Assembly (NCBI GenBank): GCA_002279285.1
Contig: NCBR01000007.1
Span: 1-20,562, forward strand
From: Acidobacteria bacterium 37-71-11
GTDB taxonomy: Bacteria; Acidobacteriota; Thermoanaerobaculia; Thermoanaerobaculales; Thermoanaerobaculaceae
DNA: 20,562 bases
Direction of reading: 5' to 3'
This document shows, piece by piece, positions 7,801-15,532 of the stretch. How positions within the stretch are numbered: position 1 is the first letter of the stretch; every line of letters starts with the position of its first letter. The notes beneath the pieces were generated by a model. It was given only the letters and a program-made list of their open reading frames with translations. It had not been told where the DNA came from and did not search any database. Made by a program: the position numbers and the translations under genes.

Positions 7801-8078
7801 TCCCGATGGCGTACACCCAGCTCGGCCTCGGCGAGACGGTGGGGATGCCGGTGCCCGGCACCTGCACGTCGGTGTGGTGGGAGCGCCTGCAGGACAAGAA
7901 CCTCGTGTTCGGTATCCCCGAGGTGGCGCTGGTCGACATGCAGGGCGACATCATGGAGAACAAACAGCTGGCGCCGACCTACATGGTGGCCAACGACCCG
8001 GCACTCGTGGCGGCCGGGCGCGACCAGCAACTCGAGAAGGCGGTTGCGGTGCTGCTCGCGAAGCTGCCCAAGCGCTGA
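4806..8078 (+). CDS. Tricorn-type protease (S41 family) with signal peptide
   Basis: A 1090-residue serine protease homologous to archaeal tricorn, which cuts peptides into short oligopeptides. Order: a signal peptide (residues 1-28, hydrophobic core VVIGLGVVIVLAMAG, then TRAA); beta-propeller repeats with recurrent SPDG motifs to about residue 530; a Lys/Glu/Ala-rich linker (about 572-604); a second propeller-like stretch (about 610-720); a helical C1 region; a PDZ domain (about 806-845); and the S41 core to the end. The tricorn tetrad is all present: Ser776-His777 (ASHSGG), nucleophile Ser994 followed by Asp995 (NYSDAH), and Glu1051 (MENKQ). ATG codons stand at 4806 and 4809 behind GGGGAGG; the second has the more usual spacing. 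The signal peptide implies export, unlike archaeal tricorn. Its stop lies 11 nt from the convergent desulfidase gene's stop. Confidence 0.94.
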   Translation: MMHTGRGRSVVIGLGVVIVLAMAGVTRAAERALWLRYPAISPDGQTVAFSYKGNLWKVPSSGGVATPLTVSEAHNTMPVWSPDGTKIAFASDRYGNFDIFLMPAEGGDAKRLTFHSADEMPTSFTPDGKAVLFTAAILDSAANAQFPTPAQPELYEVSVNGGMPEQLLTTPAMYAVFDRAGRRLAYSDQKGYEMEWRQHDTSSFARDLWLYDAATGTHTELTGPGADNRQPVWSPDEKSLYFLSERSGTFNVWRLDLADPQHPVQVTSHTVEPVRFLSGSRRGDLCYGYGGEIWVRPAGSSESKRLTVTVAADARRPSPERVDVGHQISEFDVSPNGKEIAFIARGEVFVTSTEHGVTRRITNTPEQERSVSFSPDGRTLLYASERNGGWKLYRTDLTDPNEPNFFNATALKESLVLGGEADVFQPHFSPDGSEIAYLEERTTLKVLNLKTGTSRTVLPGDKNYSYSDGDQWYEWSPDGRWFAVQFLSNTRWSSEVGLVPSSGEGALVNVSKSGYEDNHPIFARKGEVLIWVTDRHGLRSQAGEGREVDVYAAFLTRKAWDRYRLDDAEFDQLKAKEKEEAKEKGGEKGKAGAAEAKGPAAAPQVAIEFAGLDDRTVRLSPYSAHLAGMALSPDGETLYDLAKFEKGYDLWKYVPRTKEIKLVAKLDAKDADLKLARDGKKAFILADSKLLTVDLESGKTSPVKASAMMELDPAAERAYLFQHIWRQTWKKFLVKDMHGVDWKATGERYARFLPYIDNDRDFAELISEMQGELNASHSGGRYRPLHPTGDETAALGFFPDPKHTGPGVGVLEVIEGGPLQQAGTRIRAGSVIEAIDGAPIAAGACWYPLLNHKAATLVRLALLDPASGARWEETVKPITWMAQSHLLYERWVRSRRDEVAKLSGGRLGYAHIRGMNDGAYREIFEEIFGRDVDKDAIVLDTRFNGGGNLVEQLTTFLSGRIYARDVPRGREVGTEPTQRWTKPSIVIMSEGNYSDAHCFPMAYTQLGLGETVGMPVPGTCTSVWWERLQDKNLVFGIPEVALVDMQGDIMENKQLAPTYMVANDPALVAAGRDQQLEKAVAVLLAKLPKR

Positions 8079-8089
8079 GAAGGACCGGT

Positions 8090-9361
8090 TCAGTCCGGAG
8101 GCGGGCGGAGGGCAACGAGCTTGGCCTGCATGATGGCGAGGATCTCGTCCTCCATCGCCGCCATGCCGCCCGCCGCCAGCCGGCCGAGGTTGTCGAGCGA
8201 GGCGAGCCCGTCGGCTCCGACGATGCCGTCGGTAACGGGAATGACGAGACCGGCGCGGGCGAGGCTGGCGGCGCGGAAGGCCGCGTCGACCCCGGTCATG
8301 GTCTTGAGGGCGCAGCCGATCTTGGCGCCGTCGCAGATCATCCCGGCGAGGTTGCCCACGATATTGGTGGTCGCCGCGGACACCTCGTCCGGGCCGCCGC
8401 CCTCGAGCAACACCAGCGCCGCGGCCACGCCGATCCCGCCCGCGATCGCGGAGCCGCACATCGCGGAGAGCGAGCCGAGGTGGTACGTGACCCCCGAGGT
8501 GACGATGCAGGCTAAAGCAAGCGCCTCCTCGATGCGCTCCTGCGCCGCCGCCAGTTGGTGCCCCCAGAGCACCACCGGAACCGAGACGGTGATGCCCTTG
8601 TTGCCGGACCCGGCGAGCGACATCACCAGCATGTCCTCGCCCGACATGCGGGCGTGGACGCCGGCCGACACGAGGCGACCGATGCGGGTCAGCCCGTCGG
8701 TCTCGAGTGGGCGCAGGAACCCTTCGGGCATGAGCGACAACCCGTGCTCCGCGATCGCCAGGTTGTACTCCGCCCCGCGCCGCAGGGCCGCGCGATCGGC
8801 GTTGCCGGCGGCGCGCGCCGCCTCGATCGCCTGTGCAAACGACAGCGACGCGGCCCAGCCGCGGGCGGCGGCGGTTTCGTCAACCCCCGGCGCGACGTCC
8901 AGGGGCAACGCCTTGCCGTCGCGTTCCAAAAGGACGAGGCGCGTGTGCTCGCGCTCGAGGACGGCGCGTCCAGTCCCCGCCGCACGCTCGACCGTGCAAT
9001 CGACGTACAGCTCCGGCCTGGCCCGCTCGACCTCGACGGTCAGCGCGCCGCGCGCGATCAGGTCGGAGGCGCCTTGCAGAGCGGCGGCGCCGACGCCGCG
9101 GAAGCACTCCAGCCTGCACGAGGCGTCCTCGAGCAGCGCGCCGATGGCGAGCGCCCAGAGGATCCCCGTGCGGTGGCCAGAATTCGGGATTCCCACCGCG
9201 TAGCAGTTCTTGTAGATGCGCGGGTCGCACACGAGCCGCACGTGACGGACCTCGCCCGCAATCAGGGCGGCGGCGCTCGCCGCCGCGTACGCGACGGCGG
9301 CCGGCTCGGTGCACCCGAGCGCCGGCCGCCACTCCGCCGCCAACAGCTGTGAGAGGTTCAT
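8090..9361 (-). CDS. L-cysteine desulfidase (CyuA/YhaM, UPF0597 family)
   Basis: A 423-residue cytoplasmic enzyme that breaks L-cysteine into pyruvate, sulfide and ammonia without PLP, using an oxygen-sensitive 4Fe-4S cluster. The three cysteines expected to hold the cluster are present: Cys17 in GCTEPAAV, Cys302 in SAMCGSAIAGGIG and Cys343 in ICDGAKIGC. Their spacing closely follows that of the characterised archaeal enzyme. Another conserved block is SGNKGI (about residues 254-259). ATG 9361 is chosen because it starts directly before the conserved N-terminus. AGGGGGAG upstream lies very close to it, so initiation may be weak. The frame extends to a TTG at 9403 with Arg-rich residues unlike the family. 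No cysteine transporter or regulator sits beside it. The presence of the enzyme suggests low-oxygen cysteine degradation, which is inference. Confidence 0.9.
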   Translation of the reverse strand: MNLSQLLAAEWRPALGCTEPAAVAYAAASAAALIAGEVRHVRLVCDPRIYKNCYAVGIPNSGHRTGILWALAIGALLEDASCRLECFRGVGAAALQGASDLIARGALTVEVERARPELYVDCTVERAAGTGRAVLEREHTRLVLLERDGKALPLDVAPGVDETAAARGWAASLSFAQAIEAARAAGNADRAALRRGAEYNLAIAEHGLSLMPEGFLRPLETDGLTRIGRLVSAGVHARMSGEDMLVMSLAGSGNKGITVSVPVVLWGHQLAAAQERIEEALALACIVTSGVTYHLGSLSAMCGSAIAGGIGVAAALVLLEGGGPDEVSAATTNIVGNLAGMICDGAKIGCALKTMTGVDAAFRAASLARAGLVIPVTDGIVGADGLASLDNLGRLAAGGMAAMEDEILAIMQAKLVALRPPPD

Positions 9362-9496
9362 ACTCCCCCTGCGCGTCGCGCCGCGAGGCGTGGCCCGCGC
9401 CAAAACTCACATTCTACCTGTTGGACCGGTGTCAGGCGGCGGCTCGGCGCGTGGCCGCCGCCGAGCCAACCGAATCGGACCGAGGTGCTGGCATGC

Positions 9497-10030
9497 TCAG
9501 GCGGTCGCGTCGGGGCCGGCGGAGGTGGACCTTGACCCGCCTTCGAGCAGCGCCGCGATGATCAGCGAGAGGACGGTGCCGATAAGCACCGTGACCACCG
9601 GCACGAGCAAAGCCTGGACGCCCGGCGCCAGCATCATGCGGGTCATCCGTTCCGCCTGATCCATCTGCGAGTCCGCGAGGCCGGCGGCGGCCCACTTGTT
9701 GCGCAGCATGTCGATCGTGTACTCGGCGAAATTGACGTTGATGAACCTGAAGTGCAGGTAGGTATAGACGGCGCTCATCAGGCCGGAGTACAGGGAGATC
9801 ATGACCCCGGCTCCCAGCCGCTGACCGTAGGTGAGCGTCCGTCCGGGCTGTTCATCGCGGACGGCCTTGATCCCCAGCCACAGCACGACGGCGTCGATGA
9901 CGACGCCCAGCCACTGCACGTATTGGCCGGTGCTCAGGTGTTCGGTCTGGAGACCGGCGAAGAAGAGAACCAACTGGAAGACGGTTGCCGCGATCGTCAG
10001 GACCAGCGCGTAGAAGAACTTGGTGCTCAT
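9497..10030 (-). CDS. DUF4199-family four-helix membrane protein
   Basis: A 177-residue inner-membrane protein that looks like DUF4199, a family without a known function. Four hydrophobic segments are visible at about residues 6-27, 36-56, 70-92 and 134-160. Between the third and fourth lies an amphipathic region with HFRFINVNF and a run rich in Asp, Gln and Met, typical of this family. The short polar C-terminus is Ser/Thr-rich. ATG 10030 has GGGAGAG 4 nt upstream. It lies 135 nt downstream of nothing on its own strand and diverges from the HAD hydrolase gene; its 3' side faces the start of the desulfidase gene, also on the minus strand. Function is not inferable from context. Confidence 0.82.
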   Translation of the reverse strand: MSTKFFYALVLTIAATVFQLVLFFAGLQTEHLSTGQYVQWLGVVIDAVVLWLGIKAVRDEQPGRTLTYGQRLGAGVMISLYSGLMSAVYTYLHFRFINVNFAEYTIDMLRNKWAAAGLADSQMDQAERMTRMMLAPGVQALLVPVVTVLIGTVLSLIIAALLEGGSRSTSAGPDATA

Positions 10031-10170
10031 GGTGCTCTCCCATCGTTGCCCGAGACAGGGGCGTTGGCTGCGCGAAGGGTAGCACCTCCGCCAGAGGACG
10101 TGGAAGCTGGTCGCGGCGGCAGCGGATTCTCGCCGGGTCGGGGGGGCGGGCGAAGGAAGCGGGGCCGCGG

Positions 10171-10195
10171 TATGATCGCCGACCTGAGGGAGGAG
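10171..10195 (+). promoter_or_regulatory. -10-like hexamer and strong Shine-Dalgarno of the HAD gene
   Basis: TATGAT (10171-10176) matches the -10 consensus at 5/6 positions and would start transcription near 10183, immediately before the purine stretch GAGGGAGGAG (10186-10195), which is an excellent Shine-Dalgarno. The purine stretch ends 8 nt before ACG 10204. I find no good -35, so the promoter part is weak, while the ribosome binding site is convincing. Confidence 0.5.
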
Positions 10196-10203
10196 CCGGT
10201 CCC

Positions 10204-10869
10204 ACGCGCTACCGTTGCCTGATCATCGACCACGACGACACGGCCGTCGACAGCACGAGACGCGTGCACTACCCGGCGCACGTCAGGTCGATGGAGGTGC
10301 TGCGGCCGGGCTCGACGCCGATCGACCTCGATACCTGGTTCGCGAAGAACTGCGACCCCGGGATCATGGGCTTTCTCGTCGAGGAGCTCGGCCTGACGCC
10401 CGACGAGCTGGCCCTCGAGCACGACATCTGGCGCACGTTCACGGCGCGGGAGACGCCCCATTTCTACCCCGGGTTCCTCGAGGCGTTGGCGGCGTACAAG
10501 GCGGAGGGCGGCCGTGTCGCCGTCGTCTCGCACTCGGAGAGCCACGTGATCGAGGCCCACTACCGGGCGGCCGACGGCGGTCACGGTCCGATGCCCGACC
10601 TCGTGTTCGGGTGGGAGCTCGGCTCGGACAGGCGCAAGCCGAGCCCGTACCCCGTGATCGAGACGGTCCGCCGGCTGGGTCTGGAGCCGAGAGACGTCCT
10701 CGTCGTGGACGACCTCAAGCCGGGGGTCGTCATGGCGCAGGCTGCCGGCGTGGACGCCGCGGCGGCCGGCTGGGCCCACGACATCCCGTCGATCCGCGCG
10801 TTCATGACGAACTCGTGCGTGGCGTACTTCGCGACGGTCCCCGATTTCGCCGAGTTCATCCTGCACTGA
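10204..10869 (+). CDS. HAD-superfamily hydrolase, apparent ACG start
   Basis: A 221-residue haloacid-dehalogenase-superfamily phosphatase. Motif I is LIIDHDDT with nucleophile Asp9, acid/base Asp11 and Thr13; motif II is Ser109 in VVSHSES; motif III is Lys145 in RRKPSP; motif IV is Asp169-Asp170 in VVDDLKPG. The region between motifs I and II is a helical cap with HYPA near residues 22-25, typical of a group of phosphoglycolate-phosphatase-like HADs; the substrate is unknown. The start is unusual. The frame has no ATG, GTG or TTG between 9988 and the catalytic motif, and the only upstream one (TTG 9985) lies deep inside the opposite-strand gene. The family-like N-terminus (M/K-RYRCLIIDHDDT) begins exactly at ACG 10204, 8 nt after a strong Shine-Dalgarno. 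ACG as start, or an ATG-to-ACG change or error, is the simplest reading. Confidence 0.85.
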   Translation, partial: TRYRCLIIDHDDTAVDSTRRVHYPAHVRSMEVLRPGSTPIDLDTWFAKNCDPGIMGFLVEELGLTPDELALEHDIWRTFTARETPHFYPGFLEALAAYKAEGGRVAVVSHSESHVIEAHYRAADGGHGPMPDLVFGWELGSDRRKPSPYPVIETVRRLGLEPRDVLVVDDLKPGVVMAQAAGVDAAAAGWAHDIPSIRAFMTNSCVAYFATVPDFAEFILH

Positions 10870-10922
10870 CGCGCGTCGCTAAAGCCAGGCAGGGTCGGGC
10901 GCAGGCTTGTGAGTCGATCGCT

Positions 10923-11507
10923 TCATTGCTCGACCAGCTCGACGCGCCGGTTCTTGGCCCGGCCCTCCTCGCTCCGGTTCGACGCGACGGGGGCGGTCGG
11001 ACCGACGCCGAACGGCCGCAACCGGGTCGCGGCGATGCCGTACGTCTTGACCAGGGCGTTCGTCACCGATTGCGCGCGGTCTTTCGACAGCGTGAGGTTG
11101 TGATCGAACGAGCCGGCGTTGTCGGTGTGGCCAACGACGTACAGCCTCATCTCCGGATGCGCCTTGAGCAGCTTGGCGATCTCGGCCTGCCCGCCGATCG
11201 CCTTGACGGCGTTCTTGTAGTTGCGGGCGATCTGCAGCGCGCTGGGAAGCGTGATCCCATCGTTGGCGTAATAGATCACCGTGTACAGGCGCCCTTCCAC
11301 CGCCGTGGTCTTGTCTGGCGCGACCGGGAACTCGTAGCGGTCAAACTCCTTCACCTGGGCGTTGTAGATGTGGAAGCCAGGCATGCGGGTGAACAGCGGC
11401 GGGTCCTGGGCACCTTCCGCGTCGTTGGGATCGCCGGCGGCCGCCAGGAATCCGGCCTGACCGAGGGCAACCGCGACCAGCATCACTCTTGCAATCGCTC
11501 TCCACAT
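10923..11507 (-). CDS. OmpA C-terminal-domain envelope protein
   Basis: A 194-residue exported protein that anchors to peptidoglycan through an OmpA-like domain. Residues 1-24 form a signal peptide (hydrophobic MLVAVALGQAGFLAAAG; cleavage probably after AAA). Residues 35-105 form an N-terminal domain with MPGFHIYNAQVKEFD, common in a group of OmpA proteins of Deltaproteobacteria and Acidobacteria-like bacteria. The OmpA domain covers about 85-194: VVGHTDN (124-130), NLTLSKDRAQSV (137-148) and GRAKNRRVEL (182-191), which includes the usual peptidoglycan-contacting Asp and Arg. ATG 11507 has GGAGGAG 7 nt upstream. It is convergent with the HAD gene, 53 nt between stops, and shares its upstream region with the divergent histidine kinase. 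A decayed relative of its 3' end lies at 19566-19730. Confidence 0.92.
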   Translation of the reverse strand: MWRAIARVMLVAVALGQAGFLAAAGDPNDAEGAQDPPLFTRMPGFHIYNAQVKEFDRYEFPVAPDKTTAVEGRLYTVIYYANDGITLPSALQIARNYKNAVKAIGGQAEIAKLLKAHPEMRLYVVGHTDNAGSFDHNLTLSKDRAQSVTNALVKTYGIAATRLRPFGVGPTAPVASNRSEEGRAKNRRVELVEQ

Positions 11508-11614
11508 GGGAACGCTCCTCCGTTGGTTGGGTGTTCAACCCTTGCCGAATCGTACCTCGTGGACGGTTGCCCGTTCAAGGAACCAGTCCCGCGAAAACGT
11601 AACAATGCGGTACC

Positions 11615-11644
11615 AGGTACCTACAGGTACCTACTGACACCTAC
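11615..11644 (+). repeat. Three 10-bp tandem units based on GGTACC palindromes
   Basis: AGGTACCTAC occurs twice head-to-tail (11615-11624, 11625-11634), followed by a diverged unit TGACACCTAC (11635-11644) and preceded by another GGTACC at 11609-11614. The units contain nested palindromes (AGGTACCT), so the block can fold on itself. It lies in the 242-nt divergent region between the ompA-like and histidine kinase genes, about 105 nt before the kinase start. It could be an operator array or a remnant of a dispersed intergenic repeat. Confidence 0.75.
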
Positions 11645-11749
11645 GAGGCGGGCCGCCGTGTTACTCTCGACCTCGAACTCCTGGTTCTGCCCGTAGCTCG
11701 GAGGTGCCGTCTCCGCGCTGCGGGCGTTGAGTACTGTCGGGGAGGAACG

Positions 11750-14700
11750 ATGCCGGAAGCGCCGGAAAGCGCTGCCCGGCGCCCGGAGGGGCGCAGGGGC
11801 TGGACTTGGTTGGGTGCGGCGTTGGTCCTGGCCGGCGTGGCCGTGGTGGTTGGGCTCTTCGTCCTCTTCGCCCGCGAACAGCGCGCGGAGACGGTGGCAA
11901 TCTGGCGGGGGCGGCTCTCGGCGATGGCGGCCGACCGCCAGGCCGCTCTCACGCGCTGGCTCACCGGACGGCAGGAGGACGCACGGATCATCGCCGCCTT
12001 CCCCTCGGTGCAGGCGCTGGCCGCGGCGGCCGAGGGGGCGCCCACGGACGGGCTGCAGCCGCACTTGGCGGAGATCCTCGGCGACTTCATCCGGATCCGC
12101 CAGTACACGGCGGCGGCGCTCGTGGACAGCTCGGGCGCGGTTCTGGCGCAGGGGGGCAGCGCACACGTGCCGGAGGCGGCGCTGGAACAGGCGCGCCGGG
12201 CGGCCGCCGGCGCCGCCGGTCCGCCGCAGTGCTTCGTACGCGGCGCCTCCGGCGCGCCGCTGCTGCTCACCGTTCAACCACTGGGAGCCCGGCCGCCGTA
12301 CGGCGCCGTGGTGGTCCTCCTCTCGGACCCCGAGCAATGGATCTTCCCGCTCCTGGCGATGGAGCCGATCCCGACCGAGAGCGGGGAGAGCCTCCTGGTG
12401 CAGCGTGAGGGCGAGCGCCTCCTCTACGTGAGCCCCCTGCGCCTGTTCGCGGCGCCGCCGCTCACGCTGACGATCGCAAGGAGGAGCCGCGATCTGGCGG
12501 CGTGGCTGGCGACGAACGGGAAGGCGGCGTTCGGGCGCTATCCCGACTACCGCGGGGTCGAGGTCCTGGCGGCGACGCGGCCGATCCCGGCCACGGGTTG
12601 GGGACTGGTCGTCAAGGTGGACGCGCGCGAGGCGATGGCCCCGTGGCGGCGGGCGCTGGCCCTGGGAGCGCTCGCCGGAGTGTTGGCGTTGGCCGTCCTG
12701 GCGGCGGTTCTGGTTACGTTCCTCGACCGTCGGCGCTTGGCGGAGCTGGCCGATACGCTGGCCGAGCGGGAGCGGTACGAGGCGCGCCTGCGCAGCGTTG
12801 GTCGGCTCTACCGCACCCTCTCGGAGGTCAATCAGCTCCTCGTGCGGGAGCCGGACGAGGGGAGGCTATTGCCGGAGGTCTGCCGGGTCGTCGTGGACGA
12901 GGGTGGTTTCCCGATGGCCTGGGTGAGTTTTAAAGATGAGGAAACCGGACGGCTCCGGGTGGACGCCTCGGCCGGCGACGCAGCCGCTTATCTCGACGGC
13001 GCCGCCGTGCGTTGGGACGAGACCCCCGAAGGTCGCGGCCCCACGGGCACGGCGGTGCGGGAGAACCGGGCGGTGGTGAACCACGACATGTTCGCCAACC
13101 CCACACTGGCCCCCTGGCGGGACCGCGTCAACAACGCGGGATACCGTTCCTCCGCCGCGTTTCCCATCCGAATCGGGGGCGAGGCCGTGGGCGCCCTCAC
13201 CGTCTACGAGGCGGAGACGGACGCGTTCGACGACGAGCGCCTTCGCCTCCTCGACGAGCTGGCCGGGGATATCGGGTACACCCTGGAGGCGCTGCGTGAG
13301 CGCGCGGCGCGAGAGGCGGCGGAGCGGGCGCTACGCGAATCCGAGCAGCGGTTCGCGGTGTTCATGCGCCACCTGCCGGGTGTTGCGGTGATGCGCGACA
13401 GGGACGGCCGCTACCTCTTCATGAACGAGGCATGGGAAGAGGCGATGCAACTCAAGCGCTCCGACTTCGTCGGCAAGACGCCGATGGATTGCTTCCCCGA
13501 AGCCAGCGCGGAAGAGCTGCTCGCGGGCGACCGGCAGGTGCTCCAGACCGGCGAGCCGGTGACGCACGAGGTGCCGCTCCAGCACAGCTACGGGACCCGA
13601 AACTGGCTGACGCACCACTTCCCGATCCCCGGCCCCGAGGGCGCCATCGTCGCCGTTGGTACGCTCTACGTGGACATCACCGACCGCACGCGGGCGGAGG
13701 AAGCGCTGCGCGAGAGCGAGGCCACGTTCAAGACGCTGGCCGAATCGGCGCACACGGCGATCTTCGTCTACCGCGGCCAGGACTTCGTTTACATCAACCC
13801 CGAGGTCGCGCGCCTCACCGGCTATAGCGCCGATGAACTGTTGGGCCGGAGCGTGCTCTCTGTGGTGCACCCGGACGACCTGCCGTTGGTCCGCGGCAAC
13901 CTCGAAATTCGGGCGAGGGGTGGGGGGCCGCCGTCGCGCTACGAGTTCCGCATCGTTGCCAGGTCGGGAGAGATCCGCTGGATCGACTTCACGGCCGCGG
14001 CGTGCGAGTTCCGGGGAGAGAAGGCCATCCTGTGCACGGCCTACGACGTCACCGAGCGCAAGGCGGGGGAGGCGGATCGTGCCCGTCTGGTGGCGGCGAT
14101 CGAGCAGAGCGGGGAGGCCGTGATTCTGACCGATCCGGACGGGACGATCCGTTACGTCAACCCCGCGTTCACCAGGATCAGCGGGTTCAGCCCGGAGGAG
14201 GCGCTCGGGCGCACTCCGAGAATCCTCAAGAGCGGGCGCCACGGCGAGGCGTTCTACCGCGAGTTGTGGGCCGCGATCACCTCCGGCAAGACGTGGGAGG
14301 GCCGCATCGTCAACCGGCGCAAGGACGGGAACTTCTACACCGAGGAGACGACGATTTCTGCGGTGCGCGATCCCTCCGGCCGGATCAGTCAGTTCGTCGC
14401 CGTCAAGCGCGACATCACCGCGCATCTGGACATGGAAGCGCAGCTCCTCCAGGCACAGAAGATGGAGGCGATCGGCCTGCTCGCGGGCGGCGTCGCGCAC
14501 GACTTCAACAACCTGTTGCAGACGATGATGGCGGTCGTCTCGCTGGCCAGGGCGGGCCGGGCGGACCCAGAGCGCGCCTTCTCGCGCATGGGGGAGCTGG
14601 AGGAGCAGATCCGGCGGGGGGGCGCGCTCACGCGCCAGCTCCTGCTCTTCGCCCGGCGCGAGACGACGCGGCCCGCGACGTTCGACCTCAACGAGGTCTT

Positions 14701-15532
14701 GCGTGACGTCTCCGGCATGCTGCGTCACATCGTGCGGGAGGACATCGCCCTCACGTCGAGCCTGACGCCGGACGTGCTGCCGGTGGAGGCCGACCGCGGC
14801 CAGATCGAGCAGGTCCTCGTCAACCTGGTCGTCAACGCGAGCGACGCAATGCCGGACGGCGGACAGATCCGGCTCTCCACCTGGGAGCGCAACGACGTCG
14901 TCGGGCTGGCCGTCGCCGACAGCGGGCCCGGCGTCCCGGCGGCGATCCGGGAGCGGATCTTCGAGCCGTTCTTCACCACGAAGGGTGCGGGGAAGGGGAC
15001 CGGCCTCGGCCTGTCGGTGGTGCACGGCATCGTCACCCGCTTCGGCGGGACGGTGACCGTGGACAGCCGCGAGGGGTCCGGAGCGACGTTCACCGTGACG
15101 CTGCCGCGCGCCGGCGGGCCGCTGCAAGCGCCGTCGGTGCGCCCGGCCGCGCCGGCGCCGGGAACGGGCCGCGGCGAACGCATCCTCATCGTCGAGGACG
15201 AGACGGCGGCGCGAGAGGCGCTGGCGGAGATCATCGCCGCGCTGGGGTATGTGGTCACCGCGGTCGGCAGCGGCGCCGAGACCGACGCGTTGTCCGCCCA
15301 GCCCGGCTTCGACCTGTTGCTCACCGACCTCGTGCTCCCCGACGTGTCGGGGCTCGACCTCGCCCTCAGGCTCGTGGATCGCTGGTCCGGAATGAAGCTG
15401 ATCCTGATGTCGGGCTACAGCGACAACGACGCGGTGCGGTTGGCCGTCGGCGGCGGCCGCGCACGCTTTCTCCAGAAACCGTTCGGCATCGACGTGCTGG
15501 CCCAGGAACTACGGGACGCGCTCGACGAATAG
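11750..15532 (+). CDS. Membrane hybrid sensor histidine kinase (GAF, three PAS, receiver)
   Basis: A 1260-residue hybrid sensor kinase. TM1 spans about residues 20-40 and TM2 about 302-324, enclosing a ~260-residue periplasmic sensor, probably Cache-like by size. Cytoplasmic part in order: coiled linker, GAF (about 353-520), PAS1 (about 531-650), PAS2 (about 657-775), PAS3 with PAC (about 778-900), HisKA with His917 in GGVAHDFNNLLQ, HATPase with N-box NLVVNASDAMP and G-boxes ADSGPGVP and GKGTGLGLSVV (about 1010-1125), and a receiver whose phosphoacceptor is Asp1193 in LLLTDLVLPD. It therefore carries its own phosphorelay but no output domain. ATG 11750 follows GGGGAGG by 4 nt. No response regulator or phosphotransfer gene is adjacent, so it signals in trans; the partner and stimulus are unknown. 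Its stop is 42 nt from the convergent prenyltransferase gene's stop. Confidence 0.95.
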   Translation: MPEAPESAARRPEGRRGWTWLGAALVLAGVAVVVGLFVLFAREQRAETVAIWRGRLSAMAADRQAALTRWLTGRQEDARIIAAFPSVQALAAAAEGAPTDGLQPHLAEILGDFIRIRQYTAAALVDSSGAVLAQGGSAHVPEAALEQARRAAAGAAGPPQCFVRGASGAPLLLTVQPLGARPPYGAVVVLLSDPEQWIFPLLAMEPIPTESGESLLVQREGERLLYVSPLRLFAAPPLTLTIARRSRDLAAWLATNGKAAFGRYPDYRGVEVLAATRPIPATGWGLVVKVDAREAMAPWRRALALGALAGVLALAVLAAVLVTFLDRRRLAELADTLAERERYEARLRSVGRLYRTLSEVNQLLVREPDEGRLLPEVCRVVVDEGGFPMAWVSFKDEETGRLRVDASAGDAAAYLDGAAVRWDETPEGRGPTGTAVRENRAVVNHDMFANPTLAPWRDRVNNAGYRSSAAFPIRIGGEAVGALTVYEAETDAFDDERLRLLDELAGDIGYTLEALRERAAREAAERALRESEQRFAVFMRHLPGVAVMRDRDGRYLFMNEAWEEAMQLKRSDFVGKTPMDCFPEASAEELLAGDRQVLQTGEPVTHEVPLQHSYGTRNWLTHHFPIPGPEGAIVAVGTLYVDITDRTRAEEALRESEATFKTLAESAHTAIFVYRGQDFVYINPEVARLTGYSADELLGRSVLSVVHPDDLPLVRGNLEIRARGGGPPSRYEFRIVARSGEIRWIDFTAAACEFRGEKAILCTAYDVTERKAGEADRARLVAAIEQSGEAVILTDPDGTIRYVNPAFTRISGFSPEEALGRTPRILKSGRHGEAFYRELWAAITSGKTWEGRIVNRRKDGNFYTEETTISAVRDPSGRISQFVAVKRDITAHLDMEAQLLQAQKMEAIGLLAGGVAHDFNNLLQTMMAVVSLARAGRADPERAFSRMGELEEQIRRGGALTRQLLLFARRETTRPATFDLNEVLRDVSGMLRHIVREDIALTSSLTPDVLPVEADRGQIEQVLVNLVVNASDAMPDGGQIRLSTWERNDVVGLAVADSGPGVPAAIRERIFEPFFTTKGAGKGTGLGLSVVHGIVTRFGGTVTVDSREGSGATFTVTLPRAGGPLQAPSVRPAAPAPGTGRGERILIVEDETAAREALAEIIAALGYVVTAVGSGAETDALSAQPGFDLLLTDLVLPDVSGLDLALRLVDRWSGMKLILMSGYSDNDAVRLAVGGGRARFLQKPFGIDVLAQELRDALDE

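Noticed and set aside
8082..8098. GGAC...GTCC pairing at the tricorn/desulfidase junction as a bidirectional terminator
   Set aside because: A four-base stem partly inside the coding end, with no T-run; too weak to claim.
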